In this document: one piece after another, positions 21,892 through 32,700 of the stretch
Position numbering within the stretch: the stretch's first letter is position 1
Layout: each line of letters starts with the position of its first letter
Source of the DNA: Hepatocystis sp. ex Piliocolobus tephrosceles
Lineage: Eukaryota > Apicomplexa > Aconoidasida > Haemosporida > Plasmodiidae
Length of the DNA: 38,149 nucleotides
Assembly: GCA_902459845.2 (NCBI GenBank)
Contig: CABPSV020000057.1
Location: 1-38,149 of the forward strand
Reading direction: 5' to 3'
Program-made: the position numbers and the translations under genes
Notes under the pieces: model-generated
What the model was told of the DNA's origin: nothing
Database searches by the model: none
What the model saw: only the letters and a program-made list of their open reading frames with translations

Positions 21892-23505
21892 GAAAAACAA
21901 TTTTTACCTCAAAGAAGCTATTCTTCAACATCCAAATTTGAACTAAGAAAAAATTTAATATATAGTAATAAAAAAATAAGAGATTTATCCAATAAAATTA
22001 ATAATACAATAACACATGATATAAAACATTATTATAAATCACAACAAAATATACTAAAAGAAAACAGTAGAGATATATCAGTTTCAAATCCTATTTTATT
22101 AAATAAAAATGATGAAAACTTAAAAAGTAGTGCTAGTTCTGATTTGAACAAAAAAAATGCAATTATAAAAAATAAAAAAAAATTTAGTGTTTCAAATAGT
22201 AACTTAATAAAAAAGAATAGTAAAATAGACATATATGCATTTTTACATCATCAGAGAGTGTTAAATAAAAAATATACTTCACCTTATGCATACAAAAAGG
22301 AAAATGAAAACAGCTATAAATATAATGGGTCTATAAAAACAGGCATTACAGAAAACATCATTGAAAGAAATATTAAAAATGTTGGAGTAAAAAAAAGTGA
22401 AAACGCAATAGTGCCACATAATAAAAATGATGAAAAAAATAAAAATAAAAAAAAAACGCAGAATGTGGGTAAGAAAAAGCATGATAAACAGGATAATGGC
22501 GAAGGAAGGAGTGAGGAAAAAAGTGATACTATAAATGACAAAAAAAAAGATTTAAACTGTGATAGTAGTATTACTCAATATAGTAATAACAACTCATGTG
22601 ATAGCACTTACTCAATAAAAAAAGTTAAAACTTATTTATGTAATCAGCAGGAGCAAAGACAAGAGAAAATGTTACGACAGCAGGTAGAAAAGGAAAAAAA
22701 AGAAATATATGACTGTGTTGATAAAAAAAATGTAATTAATGGTATGAGAAACGATAAGGGAAACGGTAAGGGAAACGATAAGAGAAATTCGTGTATAACT
22801 ATTTTAAAAAAATATATACCAGAAAAAAAAGAACACGAAAAAAATCAAAAGCAACAATATATAGAGCAACTAAGTAATGGCCAACTAAGTAATGGCCAAC
22901 TAAGTAATGGCCAACTAAGTAATGACCAACTGAGTAATGGCCAACTGAGTAATGATCAACTGAGTAATGATCAACCAAGTGAATTTTATAAAAAATATAA
23001 AAAGTTAGATTGTTCAGGTTATAATACTACTAACGGTATTCGAAAAAAAATAAATACATTTACCAAAGAAACAAAACTGGAAGAAAAAAAAACAACAACA
23101 AATTTATTAAGTTTAAAACAAAATATAGATTTAAACATAAGAGAGAGTTTTAAAAAAGAATTAGAAGAATTACAAAGAAGAAATGATAGATTCGTATTAA
23201 AACCAAAAGGAGGTGACAAGTTTGCATTTAACAGTAGTAGCAATAGCAACAGTAGCAATCGTAGTAATGGAAAAAATATAAAGGCAGAAGAAAAAGTAGT
23301 TAAACGAATTGATAATGATAAAAAATATATTAAGCACGAAAAAAATGAAATAAAAAATGGAATAAAAAATGGAACAAAAAATGGAATAACAAATAAAATA
23401 AACAAAAATGTTTTAAAAGATTCTGACATATTGGACGTTTCTTTTAATGATATTGATAAAAAAATAAATAGTTTGAAAAAGTATTTAAAAAATAGTAAAT
23501 CGTAA
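19978..23505 (+). CDS. coiled-coil Plasmodium protein of unknown function (three exons)
   Basis: Assembled from exon 1 at 19978-19992 (MSMTK, donor AAG/GTAGGT), exon 2 at 20544-20582 (GSAKELFKQMKSE, donor GAG/GTTAGT) and exon 3 at 20911-23505 (acceptor TTTTTTTTAG, starting LRYRERSPELMEMASSDG). All junctions are phase 0 and the product is 882 residues. Without the small exons the frame would start at the ATG at 20941, but the ten codons before it remain open back to a clean acceptor. Residues ~50-100 (DEIKYLNKSQLRAYVCKLKK followed by further Lys/Leu-rich heptads) are predicted coiled coil. The middle is Asn/Lys/Ser-rich with TIRP/Q repeats, a poly-Asn run (about 331-345) and QLSNG repeats (about 670-710). 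The Lys-rich C-terminus ends with DVSFNDIDKKINSLKKYL, another probable helix. I do not recognise the family; a structural or cytoskeletal role would be a guess. Confidence 0.85.
19993..20543 (+). other. intron 1 of the coiled-coil gene
   Basis: Bounded by GTAGGT and a long T run ending AAG. About two thirds of it is a TACTAC/TAATAC trinucleotide array. The long Leu-rich frame read through it (20071-20574) is intronic. Confidence 0.85.
20165..20510. repeat. ACT/AAT trinucleotide microsatellite within intron 1
   Basis: About 115 trinucleotides, mostly ACT with interspersed AAT, producing dozens of overlapping TACTAAT motifs. It ends roughly 30 bases before the splice acceptor. Confidence 0.95.
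20583..20910 (+). other. intron 2 of the coiled-coil gene
   Basis: 328-nt intron from GTTAGT to TTTTTTTTAG, ending in a TTTTATATT-rich array (about 20820-20905) that serves as the pyrimidine tract. Confidence 0.85.
21848..21892 (+). repeat. coding AAT microsatellite (poly-Asn)
   Basis: A run of about fifteen AAT codons in exon 3 of the coiled-coil gene, preceded by 15-bp ATAAGACC(A/C)G-type units encoding TIRPG/TIRPN/TIRQG. Confidence 0.9.
22866..22980 (+). repeat. coding repeat: 15-bp QLSNG/QLSND units
   Basis: About seven and a half units of CAACTAAGTAATGGC with G/D variation at the last codon, near the C-terminal third of the coiled-coil protein. Confidence 0.9.
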
Positions 23506-23964
23506 CTTTTAAAAAAAGGTGTTTAGCAAGCATTGTAATGGGAAAAAAGTGAAGTATTGTATATGTATATACATAGGTATGTATATATATTTAACCATTA
23601 CGAACTATGGGAGAAAAAGTAAAAAGTTGGAGCAAAAAAAAAAAAAGCAAAAGCGAAAAGGAAAACTATATATATACATATATATACCCATATCAAGTAC
23701 GTTTTTGATTAAAATAAATAATTCTGCACTTAATGTGTGTTAATTGTGCTTTGTTTATTTTTGTTTTTAAGTTTTTTTTAGCTCATAAATTTAAAAAATA
23801 AAATATATGTTAAAACATTCAAACAATGAAAAGTTTTTTTTTTTTTTTTTTTTTTTTTTATGAAAACATTTTAATTAAAATTCAAATTACAAAACAACAC
23901 GATTTATAAGAGTAACATATAAAAGAAAAAAAAAAAAAAAAAAAAAAGCACAAATTTGTGTATG

Positions 23965-23995
<31 letters not shown>

Positions 23996-24191
23996 AGAGA
24001 CAATTTGTGTCCCTTTCGTTTGTCCAGCTGTTTATTTCATTTTTTTTTTTTGGTACATATGGGATTTCACCCGCGGTCACACAGTTAGTCAGGTCACACA
24101 GTTAGTCAGGTCACACAGTTAGTCAGGTCACACAGTTAGTCGGGTCAGTCAAACAGGAAGACAAAAAGTATAAACCGCCCAATCATATTTG
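23506..24191. other. spacer between convergent genes
   Basis: 3' flanks of the coiled-coil gene (+) and the helicase gene (-). It has three long A or T runs (23836-23860, 23923-23947, 23966-23990) followed by an unusually GC-rich patch (about 24060-24180) with a 17-bp tandem repeat. No gene was recognised. Confidence 0.7.
24075..24142. repeat. 17-bp GC-richer tandem repeat, four copies
   Basis: Four copies of GGTCACACAGTTAGTCA (the last ending in G), preceded by CCGCGG and followed by a partial GGTCAGTC. The unit is 47% GC, far above the surrounding spacer. It begins about 50 bases beyond the helicase stop codon, so it could lie in that gene's 3' UTR. Confidence 0.95.
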
Positions 24192-27100
24192 TTAATTTTT
24201 ATGTGACATTTTTTTTTTTTTGTTAATGTTTCCTGTTCCTCCCTTTTTTACAATTATCAAAGATCTAGACCTTGCACTGCTTAAATTGTGCAAACGTTTT
24301 AATTTTTTCGCGTGTTTTTTCTTTTTCATTTGTAAATAATTATTTTTAAATTTTTTATCTGTTTTCAATCTGTTTTTTAACATTGTTTTATTTTGTAACT
24401 TTTTACTCGATTTTTTTTCTTCACTTTCTTCCAAATTTTTATATTTTCCTTTGATATATTTGTTATATAATCTTTGTTGTTTGTTTGTTAATTTAATATT
24501 TTTTGACAAAGCTTCTACAATTTCAGGATGTACAGATTTTAAAGCATTTAAATGTTCTTCTTTACTATTTCTAACATCGCTATTTAATTTATTTAATAAT
24601 ATATCTCTTTTTTTTTTATTATTTAAATAATTAGTTTGATTGTATCCATCTTCTAATTCTCCTACATTATTAATTCTGTTTTTTTTTCCTTTTGCCCATT
24701 TTTGATATAAACTAGTACCATTTTTATCACTTGTTTTATTTTTACTATTTAATGTATTGTTTTTATTATTTTTTTGATCATCCTGAAAAGTATCTACTTC
24801 AACTGTAACAAACTTCTTTTTTTTATGATTCCACATTTTTTTTTTTATAAATCTTTGTTGATTTAGTTCTTCTTCTTCATCTGGTTGTAAATCATATCCT
24901 GGTATATTCAATTCGTACCCTTTTTTAATGGTTAGTTTTTTTTTTTTTTCGTTTATTTTTTTTAAAATATCATCTAGTGACATACTTTTCTTAGAACGGC
25001 TACTACTATTGCTACTAATATTACTACTACTACTACTACCATCACAACGTTTACTTTTCTTTTTTTTATTACTATCAAGACATGTTTTATTATTCGTTAA
25101 CTGTTTTAATACATTCAGTTCGTGTTGATCTATTTCTCCATTAACAAATGATTTTTCCCTTGTTAATTCATGAACATTATGGTCCATTATATCTAAGCAA
25201 GTCTCAAAGTCATAAGTAACCGAGTCCAATATATTGTTTGCATCGTTTTTATTTAACCTTATTTTCTTTTTATTATTTTTTTCTATTTTTTCTTTTAACT
25301 TATCAAGTTTGTATGTAACTTCTTCAGATATATTTTTTATTTTATTACATTGTTTCTTTTGAAAGTTATATAAAAATGATGCAAGTTCGTTATGTGTGTA
25401 TTCTTTATTTTGAGATAAGAAATTTTTTTCTATTGACAATGTTTGCTCTTCTTCGTTGACAAATTTTACTTGGTTAATTTCTTCATCTATTTTGTTATCA
25501 CTTACTACAGCTCTGTTATTTTCTGTAGAACATTTTACAATACCGTCGATGTTATCACTCTTTATATTTTTCACAATACTAGAATCATCCATATTACCAT
25601 TTTCAACATTTTCACAATTTTCATAAATATTTTTTTTATTTTCTAAATCTGTCTGTATACTAGAAAAAATATTATCCAATTGTTTTAGTAGTTTTGTATT
25701 AGTTTTATCATTGCTGTTTTTATTATTTATGTCAGTAGTGTAATTTTCATAAATAGGATCAGGATGATAAAGTAAACTTAATTTGTATAAACCACCAATA
25801 CTTTTTATTTTATTGACACATTCTGTACTTGCATATTTAGATACTTTTGGTCTCATATCATAATACAGTTTATATGATAATTGTATACTTTTATTTAGTT
25901 GAGTTAATTCCTCATCATTTTTTTTTAAATCTTCTATAAATTCAACATACTCACTAATGTTGTTCATTGCGCCTAGATATACTACATCTTCGGTTGTGTC
26001 TTTGTCATGATTGACTAGTTCGTCTTTACTTGTTGGGTCATTCGCGTCAGTTATGTCGTTTTCGTTAGCTACCTCTTCCTTAGTTCCTGAATCGGTATCA
26101 TTAATTGTATTGTTTTTTTCAGTTGTATTGTTTTTGTCAGTTGTATTGTTTTTTTCAGTTGTATTGTTTTTGTCAGTTGTATTGTTTTTGTCAGTTGTAT
26201 TGTTTTCACCAGCTATCTTGTTTTCACCAGCTATATTGTTTTCACCAGCTATCTTGTTTTCACCAGCTATCTTGTTTTCACCAGCTATCTTGTTTTCACC
26301 AGCTATATTGTTTTCACCAGCTATATTGTTTTCACCAGCTATATTGTTTTCACCAGCTATATTGTTTTCACCAGCTATATTGTTTTCACCAGCTATATTG
26401 TTTTCACCAGCTATATTGTTTTCACCAGCTATATTGTTTTTTTCTGTTGTGTTTTGTCTATTAACTGAGTTATTTATGTTAGCCAACTCAATCTGATGAA
26501 AAATCAACCGTTTTCCAATAAAAAAACATATTTCATAAGCATATAAAATATCTGGGATTGTAACGAGAGATATACCATAACCAGTATTGGACTCATCTCT
26601 ACAAGCTCTTCCAATTCGATGAATAAACATTTTTGGTGAAAATGGTAAACTGTAATTAATAATGTTATTTACTGATATAATATCTATACCTCTGGCTGCT
26701 AAATCTGTTACCAATAAAAATTGTATATTTTTATTTGTAGCAAATTTATTTATTTGTTCTAATCGAAAAGTTGTATCTGCATTACCATATAATATGGCAT
26801 GTTCAATTTTATAATAATTTAATATTTTACTATAAAATAATATATGATATTTTGTACAAAAAAAAATAATAGTTTTTCCAAGTTTTTTTTTTTTAAATAA
26901 AAATAATAATTTTAATAAAATAGCTGATTTTTCATAAGATCTTGCAAATAAAAATTGTAAATTAATTTTTTTATTTATAATAGTATCTGTATTTAAACAT
27001 AATATATCTGGATTATTTAATTTTAATTTAAAATAGTTTTGTACATCAGTAGGTAAGGTAGCACTAACTAATAAAGTTTGTTTCGTTTTACAAGTACCTT

Positions 27101-28292
27101 GTAAGTGTTTATATATAGTATTCATATCGTTATAATAATTTAACTCTAATAATCTATCTGCTTCGTCAATAATTAGCATTTCTACTTTTTCTAGTTTCAT
27201 TTTAGTTTCTTCTAAAATAAATGCTAGTCTTCCAGGAGTGCATACTATTATATCTGGATTTGTTTTAAGTTCATCAAATTGTTTAAAAACACTTATACCT
27301 CCAATAATCATATTTACTTTTAAGTTAAAAAAATTTTTACACAATTTTTTAATTAGTTTGTATATTTGTATGACTAACTCTTTAGTTGGTAAAATAATAA
27401 TTCCACGTATACCAAAAAATATACTATGTTCTGATAACAAATCTATAAGTGTACTAACATATACTAATGATTTTCCTGAACCTGTTTTGCTTATACATAT
27501 AACATCTTTATTACTCATTATTTTAGGAATACATAATTTTTGTATATCTGTTGGTTTATTATATTTCAAATTACTAGCTATACTTCTTGTCATTTTTTCA
27601 CTTAAACCTAACTGTTGGAAACAACTTAAACCGGTTTTACCCCTTTTTTTTTTTTTTTTATTACAACTTTTTTTTTTTTTATACAAAACTAATTTTTTTT
27701 TTCTTAAAGGACGGTCACTATTATTTTCTTCTTCGTTTTCATCAGAACTTTCGCTTGAATTGTTTGTACTATCGCCTATCTGCCATGTTTCCTTGTTTTT
27801 TTTTTCAGTGTTATTATATAGCCAGGCATATTTTTTTAAAATTTTGTTTTTTTTATTACTATTATTATCAACATTTTTTGATGTTACGTTCTTATGTTTG
27901 GTTGATTGTTTATGACCATTTTTGTTTGTATAACTTCCTGGTTGTTCTACAACGTGACTTTTTTTGACTGTAGTTACAGCATTTGAGTTTTTTTTTATTT
28001 TATGCGTTTTATCACGGTTGGTTGTTTTTTTTCTAGCACCTGCATCATTAGTTTGCCAATTTATTTTTCCGTTTTTTTTTCCGTTTTTTTTTCCGTTTTT
28101 TTTTCCGTTTTTTTTTTCATTTTTTTGTTTACTTATGTGTTTAGATGATATAGTCTTATTTTTGCTTCCCCCATTTTGGCTTTTTCCATGACTGTTTTGT
28201 TTTCTGTGTCGTACAGATTTCATATTTGCCTCGACTGAAATAAAACTGAGAGTTACATACAAAGTTGTTAACACAAAAAAGGGTTTATACAA
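24192..28292 (-). CDS. DBP10: DEAD-box RNA helicase, DBP10/DDX54 type
   Basis: Frame of 1366 codons. Helicase motifs: Q motif near 222-255 (PTDIQ), I SKTGSGKS (268-275; Ser ends the usual GKT), Ia PTKEL (302), GG (331), Ib TPGR (352), II DEAD (376-379), III SAT (410), V RGID (534), VI HRIGRACR (558-565). The stretch around LAARGIDIISVNNIINYSLP and GYGISLV, followed by the FFIGKRL block, resembles Dbp10, as does a C-terminal region with KMWNHKKKKFV and SLYQKWAKG. DBP10/DDX54 proteins act in the nucleolus in 60S subunit assembly. GENNIA repeats follow the helicase core (about 617-700). The frame is open from the Met at 28292, whose first 22 residues look like a signal peptide, but TTTTATTTCAG sits just before TCGAGGCAAAT and the Met at 28223. 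I favour a 5' UTR intron and a start at 28223. Confidence 0.93.
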   Translation of the reverse strand: MYKPFFVLTTLYVTLSFISVEANMKSVRHRKQNSHGKSQNGGSKNKTISSKHISKQKNEKKNGKKNGKKNGKKNGKINWQTNDAGARKKTTNRDKTHKIKKNSNAVTTVKKSHVVEQPGSYTNKNGHKQSTKHKNVTSKNVDNNSNKKNKILKKYAWLYNNTEKKNKETWQIGDSTNNSSESSDENEEENNSDRPLRKKKLVLYKKKKSCNKKKKKRGKTGLSCFQQLGLSEKMTRSIASNLKYNKPTDIQKLCIPKIMSNKDVICISKTGSGKSLVYVSTLIDLLSEHSIFFGIRGIIILPTKELVIQIYKLIKKLCKNFFNLKVNMIIGGISVFKQFDELKTNPDIIVCTPGRLAFILEETKMKLEKVEMLIIDEADRLLELNYYNDMNTIYKHLQGTCKTKQTLLVSATLPTDVQNYFKLKLNNPDILCLNTDTIINKKINLQFLFARSYEKSAILLKLLFLFKKKKLGKTIIFFCTKYHILFYSKILNYYKIEHAILYGNADTTFRLEQINKFATNKNIQFLLVTDLAARGIDIISVNNIINYSLPFSPKMFIHRIGRACRDESNTGYGISLVTIPDILYAYEICFFIGKRLIFHQIELANINNSVNRQNTTEKNNIAGENNIAGENNIAGENNIAGENNIAGENNIAGENNIAGENNIAGENKIAGENKIAGENKIAGENNIAGENKIAGENNTTDKNNTTDKNNTTEKNNTTDKNNTTEKNNTINDTDSGTKEEVANENDITDANDPTSKDELVNHDKDTTEDVVYLGAMNNISEYVEFIEDLKKNDEELTQLNKSIQLSYKLYYDMRPKVSKYASTECVNKIKSIGGLYKLSLLYHPDPIYENYTTDINNKNSNDKTNTKLLKQLDNIFSSIQTDLENKKNIYENCENVENGNMDDSSIVKNIKSDNIDGIVKCSTENNRAVVSDNKIDEEINQVKFVNEEEQTLSIEKNFLSQNKEYTHNELASFLYNFQKKQCNKIKNISEEVTYKLDKLKEKIEKNNKKKIRLNKNDANNILDSVTYDFETCLDIMDHNVHELTREKSFVNGEIDQHELNVLKQLTNNKTCLDSNKKKKSKRCDGSSSSSNISSNSSSRSKKSMSLDDILKKINEKKKKLTIKKGYELNIPGYDLQPDEEEELNQQRFIKKKMWNHKKKKFVTVEVDTFQDDQKNNKNNTLNSKNKTSDKNGTSLYQKWAKGKKNRINNVGELEDGYNQTNYLNNKKKRDILLNKLNSDVRNSKEEHLNALKSVHPEIVEALSKNIKLTNKQQRLYNKYIKGKYKNLEESEEKKSSKKLQNKTMLKNRLKTDKKFKNNYLQMKKKKHAKKLKRLHNLSSARSRSLIIVKKGGTGNINKKKKMSHKN
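26100..26445 (-). repeat. coding repeat: 18-bp GENNIA/GENKIA then KNNTTD units
   Basis: About thirteen 18-bp GENNIA-type units followed by KNNTTD/E units, immediately after the helicase core. Plus-strand frames rich in Phe-Ser-Pro-Ala-Ile-Leu are shadows of this array. Confidence 0.95.
28060..28115 (-). repeat. coding repeat: GKKN units
   Basis: Four to five 12-bp units of Gly-Lys-Lys-Asn in the basic N-terminal tail of the helicase, consistent with a nuclear or nucleolar basic region. Confidence 0.85.
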
Positions 28293-28663
28293 AAATGGTT
28301 AGTGCATATAATATATATATATATATATATGTATACTATTTTTTTTTATTTTTTTATTTTTATATATATATTTTTTTGCTTTATTGTCGTTACTTCAATT
28401 GTGACAAGACGAGGCGCGTTACGTCAGGCACGTTTTATATAAACAAATATTTAATTATAGGTCAATTAAAAAAAAAAAAGAAGCATGGTTTAGGTAGGGG
28501 TAAAAGTACGAACAAATATCAGTATAAGTTTTTACAACATTAATAAAGTTTTTTAAATTTAGTATATTAAAAATAACAAAAAACTTTATTATTTTTATTC
28601 TTTATAATGTTCCAAATGACTTTAAGATATTTCTTGTAAATTGTTTTTTATTGTAGAAACAGA

Positions 28664-28725
<62 letters not shown>

Positions 28726-28804
28726 TGGCTTTTAAGTTTATTTTTTTTCAGTTTATTTGTAAGCATGTATATATATATATATGCATATAAGTTGAGTAGA
28801 GGGG

Positions 28805-28854
<50 letters not shown>

Positions 28855-29405
28855 ATATATGCAATGTACATATAAATACATATGTATACATATATGTTTA
28901 ACCACGGTGGCGGCCAAAAGCTAATACGATATTTCGTGATTTTTTTTTTTTTTTTTACATCGCACTATACATACATACATATATATATATGTATAGCACT
29001 CACTGAGAAGGCAAAAAAAAATGTATAAAAATGATAACATGATTATGATGTAACCTATATATTTTTGATAAGTGCCTTATGGGTATTTTTTAGTAATTTC
29101 AATTTTTTAACAGATTTTATTTTTACTTAATATGCATACATAATACATTTGTATATGCTTATGTATCTTACATAAACTTATTCGTGTATATTTTTATTGT
29201 ATATATGTATGTATGTAGGTGTATACATATAATTTTTTTTATTTTTATTTATTTTTTTTTTTGCCATATAAACCTTTTCGAATTTGTTATTTTACGGCTA
29301 TTAAAAAAAAAAAAAAAAACAGTAGGATTCAGACAATTTAAAACTGAACTTATTCATAAAACGATAGTAATAATAGGTACTACAACTGGACTAGTGAATA
29401 ATAAG

Positions 29406-29439
<34 letters not shown>

Positions 29440-29782
29440 TAGGAAAAAATAGGAAAAGAAAAAAAAATATAAGAGCAAAATTTAAACAGTTGTTAAAATG
29501 TTTTAATATTGTTCTTATACATGCGCACACACATATAAATATATTTATACAATGTTTATATAAGTTTATTATTGATAAAAAGAAAAAGCACAGAGAAATA
29601 TCATAAAAAAAAAAAAAAAAAAAAAAAAAGAGCAGAACAAACGAATGAGCTAAAGCAAAGATACAGATAAAGTCAAACCATGGTCAAAGAAAATAGAAAC
29701 AGAAAGTAAATAGAATAAAAAGTGAATAAAAACTGAAAGTGAATAGAGTTAGAGACCAAATTAAAATCATGGTCGAAAAAAT
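28293..29782. other. divergent spacer between the helicase and IF-2 genes
   Basis: 1.5 kb serving as 5' flank for both genes. It contains TA microsatellites, a ~42-nt A run (28810-28850) and two GC-richer islands (about 28393-28432 and 28902-28940). On the minus strand a GTAACG donor at about 28391 could pair with the CAG acceptor at about 28235 as a helicase 5' UTR intron. A plus-strand stretch at about 29325-29375, between a CAG and a GTACTA, has exon-like borders but no recognisable coding content. Confidence 0.6.
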
Positions 29783-29786
29783 ATGA
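29680..29786 (+). promoter_or_regulatory. two upstream ORFs in the IF-2 leader
   Basis: uORF 1 at 29680-29709 (ATGGTC..., 9 codons plus stop). uORF 2 at 29769-29786 (MVEKI, stop TGA at 29784-29786) ends on the main start codon, so the stop and the IF-2 ATG overlap as ATGA. Such a layout can favour termination-reinitiation, but use of the uORFs is inferred only. Confidence 0.5.
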
Positions 29787-32700
29787 ACAAAATAAAAATA
29801 AGAAAATTCGAAGATCCTAATTTATGGATATATGAAAATGTTATAGGTCGTGGAAATAAGTTACAAAATAATTTTACTCTTAATAAAGAATTGAATGAAA
29901 AAGCAAAAGAAAAATTAAAATTACTTTTAAAAGACTGTAAACAGTATGACAATGAATTAAAAGGTATAAAATGTAAAAGGGAAAGTATTACATTCAATAA
30001 TTTACACGTTAAAAAGCAAATTGATGTAAATACTTTCTTTCCTAACCCTTTTAAAAAAAAAAAACAGGTTTTTAACATAAAGCCATTTTTATGTGAACAA
30101 AGTAAAGTTGCTAGTACTGCTATTAACAATGGTAGTAATGCCATTAGCAACGAAAACATCAGTAAAAAAGATGAATTTTTAAATAATATTTACCAAAATA
30201 ACACAACTGATGAGAAGGAGATACAAAATACACTCATAAGAAAACTAATAACAAAAGAACAACATAAGAAGCTTTTTTTAAATAATATAAAAGAACAAAC
30301 AGAGCAAAAAAAAAAAGATATATTAAAAGTTTATTCGTTTTTTAATAATCATATTAATTATTATGACCAACACTTAAAAAAGAAATATATGGATGTGGTT
30401 TTACAAAAAGATGGGCATGACCAAGTTGAGCATAATCAAGTTGAGCATAATCAAGTTGAGCTTACAAATAGTGAAAATACAATAAATGAACATACAATAA
30501 ATGAACATACAATAAATGAACATACAATAAATGAAAAGAAAAAATGGAAAATAGTAAAAGAAACAGATTATATAAAAATGGAAATAGATACAGTCTACCC
30601 ACTTACAAATAAAAATATGACAAGCTTTGATAATAACATAAATAATGACATTATTACTTGTCCAATAAAAAACGATGATAATAATTTAAAAAGTAATAAA
30701 CTTTTTAATACTGTTTCCATTTTAGAAAAAAGTGAAAAAAATGACATAAATACTGTAATGAATAATAATTTTGTTATTAACATGGAAGAAGGTAATGTAA
30801 AGAAGGAACTGAATATAGTTATTAATAATGATATTAGTGATAAAAGAACAAATGACAATATTCATAATATTACCACTCATAATTATAACACAAACGATTA
30901 TATTAATGATAATAGAAGTAAATACGTTATAAATGAAAATAAATATGATAATAATAAGTATGATAATAATAAAAGTGATAATAATAAGTATGATAATAAT
31001 AAAAGTGATAATAATAAGTATGATAATAATAAAAGTGATAATAATAAAAGTGATAATAATAAAAGTGATAATAATAAAAGTGATAATAATAAAAGTGATA
31101 ATAATAAAAGTGGTAATAATAAAAGTGGTAATAATAAAAGTGGTAGTACTAATTTAATGAATGAACCTATTGTTGACATAGAAGTGATTGATGTATGTAC
31201 GAAAAAAAAAGATTTGAATAAATATAAAACCAAATCATTTAACTATAATAAAATTATGGATGATAATAACATAAATAAAACGAGTAATTACAAAATTGAG
31301 ACTGACAAGTGTAAACTGGATATAGCTGTTGATTCAGATAAGTATGAGTACCTAAAAAATGAGCAATTAAATAAAAAAGAGTATTCAAATTTGTTTAAAA
31401 ATGAGTATAATGGATTTGTTGACATAAAAAACAATGACATAAAAAACAAGGACATAAAAAACAAGGACATAAAAAACATTGATATAAAAAACATTGACAT
31501 AAAAAAGAACATAGTTGATATTCTTAATAAAGATAGAAGTATGAATAAAAATAAATTAGTATATGAACATAGATTAAATGAAATTAAAACAAAAAGAAAT
31601 GGACTGAGTGAAAAACAGGGAATGAATGAAAAATGTGGGATGAGTGAAAAACGTGGGATAAGTGAAAAACAGGGAATGAATGAAAAACATAATGATAACA
31701 AACAAGCTATAAAAAAATACTTATTTGATAATTTAAATGTGTTTGAAAAAATGCATAACATATCTTTATATAATAATATGAATAATGTATCATTTCCAGG
31801 AGATTTGGCAATGAACGAATTCGACTCAGTTTCTTATATTTTATCTAATTTGAAGGAAACAAAAAGAAATAAAAATATAGCTGATAGTGTTACCAATAAA
31901 GGTATTAATATTGTTTCATTATATACGGAAGATAATAAAGAAGAAAGAAAAGAATTAATAAATGGGAAGTACGAAAATAAAATGCTAGTTAATACTTATG
32001 GTAGTAATAATAATAGCAGTGTAATAAACAATGAAATAGTTTATAATTTTAAAAGTAATAATATATACATAACAAATGATAAAACTAGTAGTAAGGAGAA
32101 GTTAGACTTAAGAAATAGTCAAGATAAAACAATAAATTATGATGAAAGATCTTACAAAAAAAATGAATTAAATAAGTATACACATGGATATAGTTCGAAA
32201 AATATTAAACAAGGTCGTATAGAACAATACGAATATATTGATAGTAATAACATAACTGTACATTTACTTAGTCAACATGTAGGTATAGAAGAAGAAAAAA
32301 TAATAAACGTATGTAAATATATATTAGATAATAGTTATATAAATAAACATACACGTATAGAAAAGGAAGTAGCTCAATTAATATGTGAAGAGTTTGAAGT
32401 ATTAAACAAACTAAAGTTTAGTTCTATTAATTTAAAAAAAAGAGATCCTATAGTAACAATATTAGGACATGTAGATCATGGTAAAACTAGTTTATTGGAT
32501 AAGTTTCGTAATAGTAATATTGTCAATAGCGAGGTAGGTGGTATAACACAAAAGTTAGGTGCCTTTGAAGTTAAAGATAAAAAAAGTAATAAAAAAATAA
32601 TTTTTTTAGATACACCTGGTCATTCTGTATTTAAATCAATCAGACGTAAATGTGTTGAATGTTGTGATATAATTATTTTAGTTATTGCATTAGATGATGG

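Noticed and set aside
26011..26496. Plus-strand ORFs opposite the helicase GENNIA repeat
   Set aside because: They are antisense shadows of an 18-bp coding repeat.
29184..29606. 140-codon ORF upstream of IF-2
   Set aside because: It is mostly microsatellite and poly-Lys sequence. A presequence exon for IF-2 is conceivable at about 29325-29375, but no start codon or continuous frame links it to the gene.
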